From the NCBI RefSeq assembly GCF_004102725.1, contig NZ_LHQS01000002.1:859984-923983 (forward strand): a DNA stretch of 64,000 nt. Reading direction: 5' to 3'. A program made the translations under genes and the position numbers. Shown in pieces: positions 61,982 to 64,000 of this stretch. The DNA comes from Methanoculleus taiwanensis (GTDB lineage Archaea > Halobacteriota > Methanomicrobia > Methanomicrobiales > Methanoculleaceae). A model generated the notes under the pieces. It was not told the origin of the DNA. It did no database searches and was given only the letters and a program-made list of their open reading frames with translations. The number at the start of each line of letters is the position of its first letter. Within the stretch, counting starts at the first letter, position 1.

Positions 61982-64000
61982 TTACCTGGCCCATTTGATC
62001 TCGCCGTGATCGATGAGCCTGTAGACCCGAACTTTCACCCAGTCCATGATCACGAGTTCTTCGACGATGGAGTACAGCCAGACGAGCCCGGCCAGGTACC
62101 AGCCGATCGGCGTGACCCCGATACCGACGGCGACGATGACGGTCGCAATGGCTTTGGTGATGATCGCCGACCAGAGCAGAGCCGATCCCGGCCTGATCGA
62201 CCAGAACGGCCCCCTGGTGCGGGAGACGAAGATCGTGAGGTGCCCCGCCACCGCCAGCTTCAGGAAGATGAGCGACTGGACGACCGCAAGGCTCAATCCC
62301 AACGTTATATAGGCCAGATAGAAGAGAATAACCGTGGCAATGACCCCCACAAATCCGATGAGTGTCGCAAGGGTGATGATCTCCCGCATCTTCCACTGTT
62401 CCGGAGACTGTGAGTAGAGGACGTTATCGTAGGCGATGGTCATAATCGGGAGGTCGTTTAAGAGCGAGAGGAGCACGATCAGCAGTGCGGTGATCGGGAA
62501 GACGTTGAAGATGATGATGATGGACGTGACGAAGAAGAGCACGCGGATGGTCTCGGCGATACGGTAGATCACGTAATGAACCATGCGCTGGAAGATTCTC
62601 CGGCTCTCCTTGATCGCCTCGATGATCACCGAAAGTCCCGGCTTCGTGATCACGATCGATGCCGCCGACTTCGCCGCATCCGTGGCACCCGCAACGGCAA
62701 TGCCGACATCGGCCCTCTTCAGAGCGGGTGCATCGTTCACGCCGTCGCCGGTCATGCCGACGATATGCCCCCGGGACTGGAGGAGGGATACGATACGGTA
62801 CTTGTGTTCGGGAAACACCTCGGCAAACCCGTCCGCCTTTTCCACGATCTCCGCCGCTTCGGCGTCATGCTCATTCAGGAAGGCATCGGCGGTGGTGATA
62901 TTCGTCTTTAAGTTCACCTCTTTTGCGATTTCTTTGGCTATCGCCACGTGATCCCCGGTGACCATCTTTACGTCCAGCCCCATCTCCTCCGCCGTCTTGA
63001 TGGTCGCTGCCGAGTCCTCACGGGGCGGATCGTAGAGCCCGAGCACGCCGACGTACGTCCAGGTATCCCCATCGCCGCTCCGTGCGACGCCGAGCATGCG
63101 GAACCCTTTTTTCGCAAACGTATTCGAGAGCTCATCGATCTTCCTGCCGATCTCCTCGTTTCCACCCGCAAGGTTCTGGATTACCTGGGGAGCGCCCTTT
63201 GCCGCCTTGAACTGACGCCCTTCACTGTCTTTTACCGTGGCCTCTGTGCGTTTGACCACGGGATCGAAGGGCGCGAACCTGGCAACGGTGTAGGTACCGA
63301 GTTTCTCTGTGAGGGCCTGCCCCTCTTTTGAGTCGATGATCGCGATATCGATGGGATCCCGATCTTCCCCTCTGGATGCGAGCAGGGCATCAAGCAGTAC
63401 ATCTTCCTTCCCGGCATCGCCGAACGGCACGATCTCGGAGAGGGTGAGCTTGTTCTCCGTTATCGTTCCTGTTTTATCGGAACAGAGGATGTCGACCCCG
63501 GCCATCTCCTCGATGGCAACCAGTTTGCTGACGATCGCATTGTACTTGGTGAGCGCCACCGCTCCTACGGCCATGGTGATCGACAGGACGGCCGGCATTG
63601 CCGCGGGAATCGCTGCTACGATCAGGACGAGGGCGAACTGGAGTGTAGACAGAATGCTTTCCTGCCGGACGATTGCGATAAAAAACGTGATTGCGACCAG
63701 GCTGAGTGCGAGGACGATCAGGTAATCCCCGATCTTCAGGACGGCTTTCTGGAAATGGCTGACGGTTGCCGCCTCTTCGGCAAGTTCGGCGGTTTTCCCG
63801 AAGAAAGTCTTCAGTCCCGTCGTCACCACGACACCGGTCATTTCGCCCTGTTTTGCTATGGAGCCGGAGTATGCAACATCCGCTACGTGTTTATCGACCG
63901 GCAGCGACTCCCCGGTCAGTGCGGATTCGTCTGCCGAGAGGTAGTCTCCTTCGACGAGCTTGATATCGGCGGGAATAATGTCCCCCATCCGCACACGGAC
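61982..64000 (-). CDS. P-type proton-efflux ATPase, 5' end beyond window
   Basis: The visible 672 residues include ADESALTGESLPVDK (actuator TGES), the phosphorylation motif CSDKTGTITENKLTL, nucleotide-binding KGAPQV, the hinge MTGDGVNDAPALKRADVG, and about six C-terminal membrane helices. The pattern fits P3A plasma-membrane proton ATPases. The first part (helices 1-2) lies beyond base 64000. It would export protons at ATP cost, a route separate from the methanogen's ATP synthase. Confidence 0.88.
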   Translation of the reverse strand, partial: VRVRMGDIIPADIKLVEGDYLSADESALTGESLPVDKHVADVAYSGSIAKQGEMTGVVVTTGLKTFFGKTAELAEEAATVSHFQKAVLKIGDYLIVLALSLVAITFFIAIVRQESILSTLQFALVLIVAAIPAAMPAVLSITMAVGAVALTKYNAIVSKLVAIEEMAGVDILCSDKTGTITENKLTLSEIVPFGDAGKEDVLLDALLASRGEDRDPIDIAIIDSKEGQALTEKLGTYTVARFAPFDPVVKRTEATVKDSEGRQFKAAKGAPQVIQNLAGGNEEIGRKIDELSNTFAKKGFRMLGVARSGDGDTWTYVGVLGLYDPPREDSAATIKTAEEMGLDVKMVTGDHVAIAKEIAKEVNLKTNITTADAFLNEHDAEAAEIVEKADGFAEVFPEHKYRIVSLLQSRGHIVGMTGDGVNDAPALKRADVGIAVAGATDAAKSAASIVITKPGLSVIIEAIKESRRIFQRMVHYVIYRIAETIRVLFFVTSIIIIFNVFPITALLIVLLSLLNDLPIMTIAYDNVLYSQSPEQWKMREIITLATLIGFVGVIATVILFYLAYITLGLSLAVVQSLIFLKLAVAGHLTIFVSRTRGPFWSIRPGSALLWSAIITKAIATVIVAVGIGVTPIGWYLAGLVWLYSIVEELVIMDWVKVRVYRLIDHGEIKWAR

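Overview
The window looks like a chromosome segment of a methanogenic euryarchaeon of the Methanomicrobiales, most like Methanoculleus. The support is high GC with AT-rich promoter islands, archaeal TATA boxes placed 22-30 bp upstream of start codons, poly-T terminators, archaeal type IV pilins, a PGF-CTERM protein, CobN plus a ChlI-ChlD fusion, an Orc1/Cdc6 protein and dockerin-bearing surface proteins. The genus is inferred from gene content and style only. No rRNA, tRNA or CRISPR array was recognised.

Layout. (1) 0-16 kb: end of an MFS exporter, a methyltransferase, then a tetrapyrrole/metal region: a permease with nucleoside-recognition-like features, a ChlI-ChlD chelatase fusion, a divergent DrrAB-type ABC exporter, a five-gene minus-strand uptake operon (PGF-CTERM surface protein, binding protein, FecCD-type permease, ATPase, methyltransferase) and a large cobN. 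The 3' scar of a lost tandem cobN abuts cobN. (2) 16-24 kb: a type IV pilus-like locus with two pilins on the minus strand and a lipoprotein, secretion ATPase, membrane platform and two further pilin-like proteins on the plus strand. A decayed Fic gene follows. (3) 24-30 kb: a small winged-helix protein, membrane proteins (one DUF2254), an MscS channel and a sulfatase.

(4) 30-43 kb is accessory DNA. A HicBA toxin-antitoxin pair lies between a truncated and an intact copy of an HNH nuclease gene. A HIT protein follows, then an apparent replicon: orc1/cdc6, a tandem-repeat intergenic region, two small genes and a 953-residue primase-helicase. The 3' end of the primase gene carries TGCAA repeats at exact 12-bp spacing. 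Its zinc-ribbon tail is duplicated 3 kb downstream as a separate gene. Between the copies lie a DUF4062/RecG-like gene and a decayed second copy of it. Remnants of a DUF1016 nuclease and a phage-like coiled-coil membrane protein close the region.

(5) 43-48 kb: two secreted proteins (a 12-repeat NHL protein and a DUF3821-like protein) sharing a nearly identical 0.5-kb dockerin-containing 3' module, then small proteins of unknown role. (6) 48-56 kb: a ClC channel, gene scars, a soluble PAS histidine kinase and two APC permeases. (7) 56-62 kb: a carbohydrate cluster with a frameshifted GH15 glucoamylase-like gene, sugar porter, phosphoglycerate mutase and phosphohexomutase. (8) A P-type proton ATPase runs off the right edge.

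The most unusual part is the 33-41 kb replicon with in-gene 12-bp repeats conserved between a primase gene and its duplicated tail. The amount of gene debris (about nine scars) marks the window as recombination-active.
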